Source: Caldilineaceae bacterium
GTDB taxonomy: Bacteria; Chloroflexota; Anaerolineae; Caldilineales; Caldilineaceae
Assembly (NCBI GenBank): GCA_020433455.1
Contig: JAGRCP010000015.1
Span: 3,565 to 47,208, forward strand
Length of the DNA stretch: 43,644 nucleotides
Direction: 5' to 3'
In this document: in pieces, positions 35,527 to 43,094 of the stretch
Layout of the letters: each line of letters starts with the position of its first letter
Numbering within the stretch: position 1 is the first letter of the stretch
Notes under the pieces: model-generated
What the model was told of the DNA's origin: nothing
Database searches by the model: none
The model's input: only the letters and a program-made list of their open reading frames with translations
Position numbers and translations under genes: made by a program

Positions 35527-36212
35527 ACAAGCAGAAGATCCTCGTCGTCGATGACGAGCCCCAAACCCGCAAATATATCGGCGCCAATCTGCTTGCGCGC
35601 GGTTTTTGCGTGCTCAAAGCCGAAGACGGGCGTTCAGCCTTAAAGCTGTTCGAAGAAGAGATAATCGACCTGGTCATTCTCGACATCATGATGCCGGGTA
35701 TGAACGGCTTTGAGGTCTGCGAGGCCATTCGGCGCATTTCCGACACGCCGGTCATCATTCTCAGCGCCAGGGGACAGGAAAAGGATATCGTGCGCGCGCT
35801 CAACATCGGCGCCGACGATTATCTGACCAAACCGTTCGGGGTCGGGGAGCTGTTGGCGCGCGTATGCGCCGTATTGCGACGCACCGCGGCCCAGGGGCCG
35901 GCCGCGCCCCGCCGCCCTTATGAAGTGGACGGCCTCTGTATTGATTTTGCGGCCAAGACCGTTACGCTCAACCGCGAGGCTGTCCCGCTCACGCCCACCG
36001 AATATAACTTGCTGGCCCATCTCGCCGTTAACGCAGGCCGCGTCCTTTCGCATTCGGCGCTGCTTCAGTCGGTCTGGGGGCCCGAGTACGGCGGAGAGAA
36101 CGAATACCTCTGGGCCTATGTCCGCCGACTCCGGCGTAAAATTGAAGCGGACCCGAGCAAACCCCATTACATCCGAACCCAACCCGGTTTCGGCTACTCC
36201 CTGATTGCGTAA
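35523..36212 (+). CDS. OmpR/PhoB-family response regulator
   Basis: 229 residues. The receiver domain (~4-115) has the acidic pocket D10/D11, phosphoacceptor D54 (LVILDIMMPG), the conserved Ser/Thr in IILSARG and K in DYLTKPFG. The C-terminal winged helix (~130-229) ends RRKIEADPSKPHYIRTQPGFGYSLIA, as usual for this family. Its ATG overlaps the kinase stop codon, so the two form a cognate pair. The nirS gene follows 218 bp downstream, with tandem direct repeats between them that fit OmpR-type binding, so nirS is the obvious candidate target. Confidence 0.95.
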   Translation: MNKQKILVVDDEPQTRKYIGANLLARGFCVLKAEDGRSALKLFEEEIIDLVILDIMMPGMNGFEVCEAIRRISDTPVIILSARGQEKDIVRALNIGADDYLTKPFGVGELLARVCAVLRRTAAQGPAAPRRPYEVDGLCIDFAAKTVTLNREAVPLTPTEYNLLAHLAVNAGRVLSHSALLQSVWGPEYGGENEYLWAYVRRLRRKIEADPSKPHYIRTQPGFGYSLIA

Positions 36213-36297
36213 CGACAGGCGTAACCGCGGCTGTATCCCCGCCCCGCGTTGTCTGACCAAACCATCCGCCCTCCCGATCGATCCCTCTCCTAAAATT

Positions 36298-36317
36298 TTC
36301 AGGCAATATTCAGGCAA
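36298..36317 (+). promoter_or_regulatory. Candidate response-regulator operator upstream of nirS
   Basis: TTCAGGCAA at 36298-36306 is repeated exactly at 36309-36317, an 11-bp period. OmpR/PhoB-type regulators bind tandem direct repeats with 10-11 bp periodicity, and a gene for one ends 85 bp upstream. No companion promoter could be fixed. A 7-bp hairpin (AGCCGGG/CCCGGCT) follows at 36367-36400. Confidence 0.5.
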
Positions 36318-36430
36318 GCCGCGCGCGCATTCATGCCCTGTTTAGTTGCCGTGGATAAACTAATGAAGCCGGGGAATAACTTTTGCAATATTTCCCGGCT
36401 CCAATCAAGTCAGACGAAGGAGACCGACAA

Positions 36431-38659
36431 ATGCGCAGTTTGCGGATACTATTACCCGTATTCACCCTCACACTCATAATTTTGGCCGGCTGCGGACGCA
36501 ATCATCCGTCGCCCATGCCGTATACGCCCACGCCGGTGCCGGCCCTGTCGGCTGAAGATCTGAAGTCTCCGGCATCAGAGGCTACAGCGACGGAAGACGC
36601 TGCACCGCAGGATAGCGCAGCGACAGACAGTACAGCCGCGGATGCTACGCCGGAGGCGGCGGCGGATAACGCAGCGCAAAGCGCCGCGTCGGAAGTGACC
36701 ATGGAGACCGTTTCCAACGACAATGAGGCGCTTCTGACCGCTTTTGCGACGGGCGGCTGCAGCGCTTGCCACGTCATCCCTGGCATTCCGGGCGCGGTCG
36801 GCGCCATCGGTCCCGATCTTTCCGAAATCGGCGTAACCGCCGCCCAGCGCATCACGGACGCCGCCTATACCGGGTCCGCCACGAATGCGCATGACTATCT
36901 GGTCGAGTCTATCAAAGATCCCATGGCCTATCTTCCGCCTGAATGCCCGGGCGGTCCTTGTCTCCCTGGTCTGATGCCGGCAACCCTGGCCGACACGTTG
37001 AGCGCCGGGCAGATTGATCTGGTCTCCGGGTACCTGGCAGGTTTGCCCGACGGCGCGCTGGCCGCAAGCGACGTTACGGCTGAAGCGGACGCCGCGGCAA
37101 CCACTACCGCGGCAGCGCCTGAACTGAGCGAAGAAGAGTGGGCCGCGGCCACCCAGATATTCTTTGATCGCTGCGCCGGCTGCCACGGCGTACTGCGCAA
37201 CGGCGCCACCGGTCCCGCGCTCACGCCGGACCGCACGCTGGATATGGGCACCATCGCGCTGCAGGCGATCATCTTTAACGGTACGCCCCGGGGAATGCCG
37301 GACTGGGGCCAGCAGGGGCTGTTGACCGAAGAAGAGACGAACATGATGGCCCGCTTCGTCCAGAATACGCCGCCCGAACCGCCGGAGATGTCACTGGAGC
37401 AGATGCGGGATTCCTGGCAGGTCTTCATTCAACCGGAAGATCGCCCTACCGCCCCCGAGCATGATCTGAATATCGACAACTTCTTCTCCGTCACCCTGCG
37501 GGATGCGGGCCAGGTGGCCATCATCGACGGCGATACCAAGGAGATCGTCAACATTGTGGATAGCGGCTATGCCGTTCACATTTCGCGCATGTCAGCCTCG
37601 GGACGCTACATCTACGTCATTGGCCGTGACGGCAAGATCGCGCTGATCGATTTGTGGATGGAAAAGCCGGATAAAGTAGCCCAAGTCCAAACCTGCTATG
37701 ATGCGCGTTCAGTTGACGGCAGCAAATATGTGGGAGAGGAGGGCGACTTTACCGATAAATACGCCATCGCGGGCTGTTATTGGCCGCCCCACTTTGTGAT
37801 CATGGACGGCCAAACGCTGGAGCCCATGAAAATCGTGAGCACCCGCGGCTATACCATTGATACCGGCGAGTACCATCCCGAACCACGCGTTGCCGCCATC
37901 GTCGCGTCCCACTTCAGCCCCAAATGGGTCATCAACGTTAAGGAGACCGGCCAGGTCTGGACGGTAGACTACACCGATCCCACGAACCCTACAATCAAAC
38001 AGATCAATGCCGAGCGCTTCCTGCATGACGGCGGCTGGGATTCAACGGGGCGCTACTTCATTGTGGCGGCTAATGAACGGAACACCATTGCGGTCATCGA
38101 TACCAAGACAGAGGAGCTGGCGGCGCTCGTGCCCGTGGGCACAACGCCCCATCCCGGACGCGGGGCCAACTGGGTCGATCCGGAATACGGACCGGTCTGG
38201 GCGACATCCCATCTGGGCCAGGGCCTGCTCTCCGTTATCGGCGCCGACCCCGAGGGCCATCCTGAATACGCCTGGAAGGTCGTACGTGAGATCGAGCTGG
38301 CCGGCGGCGGCGGCCTCTTTATCAAGACCCACCCCGAGAGCCGATGGGTGTGGATTGACCAGCCGCTGAATCCGGATGAGACCTTACAGCGCAGCGTCTG
38401 CGTGGTAGACAAGCAGAACCCCCAAGGCGAACTCAAGTGCTGGCAGGTTTCAGACTACGGCCGGGTGGTTCACTTCGAGTATAACCAGACGGGTGATGAG
38501 GTCTGGGTCAGCGTATGGGGCGCAGCCGATCAGCCGGGCCAGACGGGTGAAATCGTGATCTACGACGATAAGACGCTGGAAGAAAAGGCGCGTATCCCGG
38601 ATTTAATTACGCCCACCGGCAAATTCAACGTTTACAATACGGTGCATGACATTTATTAA
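36431..38659 (+). CDS. nirS: Cytochrome cd1 nitrite reductase with an extra N-terminal cytochrome c
   Basis: Reduces nitrite to NO in denitrification. 742 residues from the ATG at 36431, which has AAGGAG upstream. A lipoprotein signal (lipobox LAGC, C21) and a low-complexity linker (~25-90) precede an extra cytochrome c domain with C110-SA-C113-H114. The canonical NirS haem-c domain follows (C248-AG-C251-H252, in FFDRCAGCHGVL), then the eight-bladed haem d1 propeller (~325-742). The d1 ligand H383 (YAVHISRM) and both catalytic histidines H532 (FLHDGGWDS) and H574 (PHPGRGAN) are present, 42 residues apart as in Pseudomonas NirS. The C-terminus is GKFNVYNTVHDIY. The extra domain resembles a fused NirC. 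No haem d1 biosynthesis genes are in the window. Confidence 0.96.
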   Translation: MRSLRILLPVFTLTLIILAGCGRNHPSPMPYTPTPVPALSAEDLKSPASEATATEDAAPQDSAATDSTAADATPEAAADNAAQSAASEVTMETVSNDNEALLTAFATGGCSACHVIPGIPGAVGAIGPDLSEIGVTAAQRITDAAYTGSATNAHDYLVESIKDPMAYLPPECPGGPCLPGLMPATLADTLSAGQIDLVSGYLAGLPDGALAASDVTAEADAAATTTAAAPELSEEEWAAATQIFFDRCAGCHGVLRNGATGPALTPDRTLDMGTIALQAIIFNGTPRGMPDWGQQGLLTEEETNMMARFVQNTPPEPPEMSLEQMRDSWQVFIQPEDRPTAPEHDLNIDNFFSVTLRDAGQVAIIDGDTKEIVNIVDSGYAVHISRMSASGRYIYVIGRDGKIALIDLWMEKPDKVAQVQTCYDARSVDGSKYVGEEGDFTDKYAIAGCYWPPHFVIMDGQTLEPMKIVSTRGYTIDTGEYHPEPRVAAIVASHFSPKWVINVKETGQVWTVDYTDPTNPTIKQINAERFLHDGGWDSTGRYFIVAANERNTIAVIDTKTEELAALVPVGTTPHPGRGANWVDPEYGPVWATSHLGQGLLSVIGADPEGHPEYAWKVVREIELAGGGGLFIKTHPESRWVWIDQPLNPDETLQRSVCVVDKQNPQGELKCWQVSDYGRVVHFEYNQTGDEVWVSVWGAADQPGQTGEIVIYDDKTLEEKARIPDLITPTGKFNVYNTVHDIY

Positions 38660-38704
38660 CCGGATGACGCGATGCCTCTGCCTTTATGAACGAAGGAGCG
38701 CCAA

Positions 38705-38878
38705 ATGGAAGATGAAACTTTGAACGGCAAGGACCAGCTAGACCTGGGGAACAAGACGCTAGGGCAGCGCCTGTTCGACAATGTGTACCTGTTATTGACC
38801 CTGTCGATCCTCATCAGCTTTGTTATTTACAACGTATGGGGGCTAATCAAAACCTTGAACGTACCGCCGGCGCCGTAA
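38705..38878 (+). CDS. 57-residue single-helix membrane protein
   Basis: A short gene with a good AAGGAG site 7 nt before the ATG, 45 bp after nirS. The protein has a charged N-terminal half (MEDETLNGKDQLDLGNKT), one hydrophobic helix (~28-50; VYLLLTLSILISFVIYNVWG) and a short Pro-rich end. It resembles small accessory subunits of membrane respiratory complexes in size and topology, but I do not recognise a family. Position between nirS and an oxidase-type subunit II fragment suggests it belonged to a NO-reductase or oxidase complex or anchors NirS. Confidence 0.72.
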   Translation: MEDETLNGKDQLDLGNKTLGQRLFDNVYLLLTLSILISFVIYNVWGLIKTLNVPPAP

Positions 38879-38888
38879 GTCCGCCAGA

Positions 38889-38922
38889 AGCATAACCCCC
38901 TTCCAAAGGAAGGGGTTATGCT
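38889..38922 (+). promoter_or_regulatory. Hairpin that masks the start of the subunit II fragment
   Basis: Right arm GGAAGGGGTTATGCT (38908-38922) pairs with 38889-38904 (one bulged C) over a 3-nt loop. The right arm contains both the ribosome site (GGAAGGGG) and the ATG at 38918. The hairpin starts 10 bp after the stop of the 57-residue gene, so a ribosome finishing that gene could open it. Confidence 0.65.
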
Positions 38923-39251
38923 GGCACCGCCCGTCACCTGGTGGAAACCATTGAATCGCATGGAGAAAAGCTGGGTGCTCGTCGCTTTTACCTGGTGTCT
39001 GATCCTTACGGTCATGATGCCGCTCTGGTTCTTTATCGGTCGTCAGAATGTGCCGGTCACAACCTACAGAGCGACGCCTGTAGAATGTCAATGCCTTCGT
39101 TGATGAGTATCGGGTGGACACGCTGAACGGCGTTTCTGTTATTGGCGCCGATCGCTCTGTTGCCGGCGATCCCCTGGCTGTTGCGGGGACAGAATCTGGG
39201 ACCCGCGGTCGTCTGCACAAACCGTCGAGATTATGCCTGGTCAGTCATTGA
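38918..39251 (+). pseudogene. Haem-copper oxidase/NO reductase subunit II, truncated and frameshifted
   Basis: The first frame reads MLAPPVTWWKPLNRMEKSW, a transmembrane helix and FFIGRQNVPVTTYRATPVE, closely like the N-terminus of cytochrome oxidase subunit II from Chloroflexota-type oxidases. A +1 shift at about 39083 sends it to a stop at 39103, but the continuation VNAFVDEYRVDTLNGV is readable in the other frame. After ~39150 the similarity ends; the CuA-domain motifs (CxxxC, distal His and Met) are missing and no subunit I follows. So the gene is a decayed remnant of an oxidase or of an oxidase-like NO reductase. It precedes haem A synthase. Confidence 0.7.
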
Positions 39252-39371
39252 TCTTATACTATAATGAGAAATCGGATCGGTTTATTCCGCGCTGATCATG
39301 GACAATTAACCATACGGTTAAGGGGTGCGCCGCACTTCCATGTCCCTGTTTGCGGACTACAGGAATAACTC

Positions 39372-40472
39372 ATGATGACTGAACAAGCAAAGAAGGCAGT
39401 TAGTCGCTGGCTTTACATCCTGTCCGCCATTATTGTCGGACTCGTGATTTTTGGGGGCTACGTACGCCTGACCCGTTCAGGCCTTTCGATTGTGGAATGG
39501 AACGTCATCAGCGGCGTGCTCCCGCCCTTGGGTGAAACCGCCTGGATGGAAGAGTTCGCCAAATATCAGCAGACTCCTGAGTTCATCAAGGTCAATGCAG
39601 AGATGACCCTGGAAGGCTATAAGCGCATTTTCTATCTGGAATACATCCACCGGTTGATCGCCCGCCTTGCGGGGCTGGCAGTGATCCTACCGCTGGGCTG
39701 GTTCCTGATCCGCGGCACGATTCCCTGGCGCAAGTCGGGCATTTACATTGCCATTGCGCTGCTCTTTATTCTCCAGGGCTTCATGGGCTGGTACATGGTC
39801 AGCAGCGGTCTGGTTGATCGTCCGACCGTCTCCCACTATCGCCTCACGATTCACCTGGCGCTGGCGCTGTTTCTGTTGGGGGTGACGCTCTGGACCGCGT
39901 TCAACCTTACCTACGGTTCCGGGGTGCGCAAGCGGAGGAAGGGTTCGTCTTACTGGTTGACCGTCGTGCTCCTGGCCACATTGGTAATCCAGATTCTCTA
40001 CGGCGGCCTGGTGGCGGGGTTAAAGGCGGGGCATGCATCGGATACGTGGCCATTGATGTTCGGTTATCTGATCCCGCCGGGGCTGTTTTCCATGGCCGCG
40101 ACGTGGTGGCACAGCCTGCTTGAAGCGGAGGTTGTGGTCCATTTCACTCACCGCTGGTTCGCCTGGATCGTGTTGATGGCTTCGATAGTCCTCTATTTCG
40201 CCGCCCGACGACGTTATTCAACCACGGTGGACAGAGCCCTGGTCTGGATGATGGCGTTGGTTGCGTTCCAGATTACGCTGGGCGTCAGCGTTATTTGGTT
40301 CCATGTGCCTATCGTCCTGGCCCTGAGCCACCAGGCCACAGCGCTGCTGCTGTTCGTCGTGGCGCTCTTCCTCAACCATCGCATTCTGGGTGAAGCGGCA
40401 AACGTTCCCGTCCGCACGGCAACCGCGGCGGGCGTGCCGGTCCCCCATCACAGACGCCAGGAGGCGCATTAG
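39372..40472 (+). CDS. ctaA: Haem A synthase (COX15/CtaA)
   Basis: A 366-residue membrane enzyme that converts haem O to haem A for aa3-type oxidases. Eight helices are visible, with FGGYVRLTRSGLSIVEW at the first helix, the paired EYIHRLIARL and VVHFTHRWFAW haem-ligand segments and HYRLTIHLALALF plus LALSHQATALLLF. EYIH carries the conserved Glu. The long second extracytoplasmic loop and absence of the loop Cys pair match the COX15-like type rather than the Bacillus type. The start has AGGAAT 8 nt upstream. It survives next to a broken oxidase subunit II gene. Confidence 0.93.
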   Translation: MMTEQAKKAVSRWLYILSAIIVGLVIFGGYVRLTRSGLSIVEWNVISGVLPPLGETAWMEEFAKYQQTPEFIKVNAEMTLEGYKRIFYLEYIHRLIARLAGLAVILPLGWFLIRGTIPWRKSGIYIAIALLFILQGFMGWYMVSSGLVDRPTVSHYRLTIHLALALFLLGVTLWTAFNLTYGSGVRKRRKGSSYWLTVVLLATLVIQILYGGLVAGLKAGHASDTWPLMFGYLIPPGLFSMAATWWHSLLEAEVVVHFTHRWFAWIVLMASIVLYFAARRRYSTTVDRALVWMMALVAFQITLGVSVIWFHVPIVLALSHQATALLLFVVALFLNHRILGEAANVPVRTATAAGVPVPHHRRQEAH

Positions 40473-40585
40473 TAGGCAATACCAAGGGCCGCAGAATTTC
40501 TTTGACCGCCTCTGTCACCCTCCGGCGTATTGCCTGTCGGCTGCACATTGTGAATTATCGCTTAGCGCCTGCTCGGTAAGCTGCC

Positions 40586-41440
40586 TCATCCGCGATCGCC
40601 CCTGCATAGATCATCCAACTCGCTTTGCGTAAGCGGCCGCGCGCCGTGACCGGGAAAGAGCAGCCTGGGCGCGCGATCGGCCAGGCGCCGCACGCTGGGC
40701 ATAAGCTTGCCCCAATCCTGGGCGTACCACGATTGAATATGAGGCGTGCGATTGGAGGAGAGCAGATCGCCCACGAAGGCGAGACCGCCGTCTATCAGCA
40801 GCGTGGTGCAGGCAAGGGTGTGACCCGGCGTGTAGAGCGCCGTTGCAGGCAGACCGTACTCGTCCAGCCGCGCGCCGCCGTCGAGGAGGATGTCGGGCGC
40901 GGCGGGTTCGGCTTGCAGGGCCGGCTCCATGATGGGCAACAGCAGCCGCGAAAGGCGCCTGCGCCCGCGGATGGAGCCGAGCCTGCTCATGCCCGCGTCC
41001 ATCTCAATTGCGCCCGTGGCGAATGCGGCAATGGGCGCGCCCGTACGGCGGCGCACTTCCGCCGCGCTGCCGTAATGGTCGCCGTGGGGATGAGTGATGT
41101 AGATGAGGCGTAAGTCAGTCCGTCCAATTTCAACCAGGTAATCGAGAATGAGTTCAGCCATGAGCGGCGATCCCGCGTCGACCAGCGTTACGCCTGCGTC
41201 GGTGACCAGGAGATAGGCGTTACTCTCCACCAGGTCCAGAGTATAGACCGTGAACAGAGAGCCGTCGGGCAGAAGGAAATTTTGGCGGGTGAGAGGGCGG
41301 CGCAACAGCCGGGCAAGACGCCGCTCCAGCCCGGATTTAAGCCTGGACGGATCCGGGCTGAGCGCGAGTTTACGGATGAGGGCCAATGCGCCGACCAGGA
41401 GGAAAACGGCGGCCAACCCAATGCGGCGGAAGGTCTTCAT
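40586..41440 (-). CDS. MBL-fold metallohydrolase, membrane-anchored
   Basis: 284 residues. An N-terminal hydrophobic segment (~8-25) may be a membrane anchor or signal. The metallo-beta-lactamase core has the zinc motif HPHGDHYGS (HxHxDH, ~118-123), GHTLACTTLLID (third His), and a late FPGHGARP. The family spans glyoxalases, lactonases and quorum-quenching enzymes; the substrate cannot be told. Gene content around it gives no clue. Confidence 0.88.
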   Translation of the reverse strand: MKTFRRIGLAAVFLLVGALALIRKLALSPDPSRLKSGLERRLARLLRRPLTRQNFLLPDGSLFTVYTLDLVESNAYLLVTDAGVTLVDAGSPLMAELILDYLVEIGRTDLRLIYITHPHGDHYGSAAEVRRRTGAPIAAFATGAIEMDAGMSRLGSIRGRRRLSRLLLPIMEPALQAEPAAPDILLDGGARLDEYGLPATALYTPGHTLACTTLLIDGGLAFVGDLLSSNRTPHIQSWYAQDWGKLMPSVRRLADRAPRLLFPGHGARPLTQSELDDLCRGDRG

Positions 41441-41504
41441 GGGCGGACGATATCCTTTACTCTGGCTGAGTCATGGCCGCATAAACGCAGGGTTTGAGAT
41501 AGCC

Positions 41505-41855
41505 TTAATCTTCCACAAACAGGTTGACCATTGAGCTGAAGATGCTGATGAGAATGCTGGTCCAGAAGGCGGGCCAGAAGCCGGCGATTACGAAATTGGG
41601 GGAAAACTGGGCCGTCAGCATAAGCATTAAGGCATTAATCACCAGCGTGAAAAGCCCGAAGGTCAAAATGATGAGGGGACAGCTCAGGAACTTTGCAATA
41701 GGTCGAATAAACGCATTGACCAAACCATAGACCGCTGCAATCCAAAAAATGGACATGGGGCCGCCCGCTACAGAAAGTCCGTGTCCGTTCATGATGGACA
41801 GAGCGATCGCGATGGCAAAGGTCAGAGTGAACCAACGAATAAACATACCCCGCAT
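41505..41855 (-). CDS. Phage-holin-like four-helix membrane protein (PF04020 type)
   Basis: 116 residues with four hydrophobic segments, and the GLVNAFIRPIAKFLSCPLIILTFGLFTLVINALML core that marks the phage holin family 4 superfamily in bacterial chromosomes (positions ~44-80). GGGAG lies 9 nt before the ATG. Such chromosomal members are not linked to phage lysis as far as is known; there are no phage genes here. Confidence 0.88.
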   Translation of the reverse strand: MRGMFIRWFTLTFAIAIALSIMNGHGLSVAGGPMSIFWIAAVYGLVNAFIRPIAKFLSCPLIILTFGLFTLVINALMLMLTAQFSPNFVIAGFWPAFWTSILISIFSSMVNLFVED

Positions 41856-42010
41856 GATGACAGCTCCCTTTGCTTTTGATGTGATGATTGCTCTTTTTCC
41901 CGCCGCCGCACTCCGGTTGCATTATCCAAGTGAAAGTCGGAAAAAGCAAGCGGAGCCGGCCCGCTTTATTTACTTACTGGAATCGCTGTCAACGGCGGAT
42001 AAAATCCTGG

Positions 42011-42039
42011 TTGCGATTTATTCTGATTTCATGTACTGT
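42011..42039 (+). promoter_or_regulatory. Possible promoter of the peptide ABC importer
   Basis: TTGCGA (42011-42016), a 17-bp spacer and TACTGT (42034-42039), 11 bp before the start codon at 42051. The -10 box is poor and the gap to the ATG is short, so this is tentative. Confidence 0.3.
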
Positions 42040-42050
42040 TAGCCGCATCT

Positions 42051-43082
42051 ATGAGCACTTATATTCTACGAAAACTTTTACTGGCTATCCCCACATTCTT
42101 CGGCGTAACGATTATTGCGTTTCTAATCATGCTCGCTGCGCCGGGCGACCCCATCGATCTCATAACGTTTAACCCGACCCGGACCGATCCCGCCGCGACC
42201 GAAAGCCTGCGGCGCAAGCTCGGACTGGATCAGCCTCCCCTTATGCAGTACGTCTATTGGCTGATCGGGAATGACTGGACCGAATTTGATGTGGACGGCG
42301 ACGGGCAACCCGATACCCCCGGCGAGCGCAAGGGAGTGCTCCGGGGCGATTTCGGTCAATCACTCAAGCATCGTCGCCCAGTCAGCGATCTCATCCGAGA
42401 GAAGATTCCGGCTACGCTCTTGCTTACCTTCAGCGCGCTGATTCTCGGTTACAGCGCGGGCATCGCTTTAGGCGTATTTGCCGCGGTTTACCACAGGACG
42501 TGGATCGACCAAACAATCCGCATTTTTACGGTTGTCGGCAATGCCATGCCCCAATTCTGGCTGGGGCTGCTGTTGATCATTCTATTCAGCGTCAACCTGG
42601 GCGTTCTGCCCATGAGCGGCATGCGCGATATCACCAATCGCGGCGGCGGATTTGCCGGATTTGATATTCTAAAGCACATGATCATGCCCGTCTTTGTCCT
42701 ATCGCTGAGCACCGTTGCCTTCATCTCTCGCTTTACCCGCACCGAGTTGCTGGACGTATTAGCCAAGGACTATGTGCGCACAGCCAACGCCAAGGGGCTG
42801 GCCAATAGCAGCGTTTGGTGGCTGCATGCCTTGCCCAATGCGCTGATTCCCGTCGCTACCTTCCTGGGGCCGGCATTGGGCACATTGCTGGCCGGCGCCG
42901 TCATTGTGGAGAAAGTTTTCAACTGGCCGGGCATGGGCAGGATGGTGGTGGACGCCGTATTTAACCGGGATTATCCCCTGGTGATGGGCTCGGTGGTTAT
43001 TGCGGCGCTCATGTATATCATCGGCCTACTGATTTCAGATATCCTCTATACCTTCCTTGACCCGCGCGTGCGGCTCAGGTAG
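42051..43082 (+). CDS. Peptide/nickel-type ABC importer permease (DppB/OppB family)
   Basis: 343 residues, with an N-terminal helix (MSTYILRKLLLAIPTFFGVTII), an extended extracytoplasmic loop containing an insertion rich in Asp/Gly (DVDGDGQPDTPGE, ~80-95, like a calcium-loop motif) and a C-terminal BPD_transp_1 domain with the EAA-type segment DYVRTANAKGLA. Five more helices follow. The second permease begins 13 bp downstream, so this is an operon; the binding protein and ATPases are not in the window. Confidence 0.93.
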   Translation: MSTYILRKLLLAIPTFFGVTIIAFLIMLAAPGDPIDLITFNPTRTDPAATESLRRKLGLDQPPLMQYVYWLIGNDWTEFDVDGDGQPDTPGERKGVLRGDFGQSLKHRRPVSDLIREKIPATLLLTFSALILGYSAGIALGVFAAVYHRTWIDQTIRIFTVVGNAMPQFWLGLLLIILFSVNLGVLPMSGMRDITNRGGGFAGFDILKHMIMPVFVLSLSTVAFISRFTRTELLDVLAKDYVRTANAKGLANSSVWWLHALPNALIPVATFLGPALGTLLAGAVIVEKVFNWPGMGRMVVDAVFNRDYPLVMGSVVIAALMYIIGLLISDILYTFLDPRVRLR

Positions 43083-43094
43083 AACAGGTTGATT

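Noticed and set aside
39237-39265. Promoter of ctaA
   Set aside because: TATAAT at 39260-39265 is perfect but the -35 at the right distance (CTGGTC) is poor, and no other support exists.
41505-41855. Prophage signal from the holin-like gene
   Set aside because: The family is common in bacterial chromosomes and no other phage gene lies nearby.
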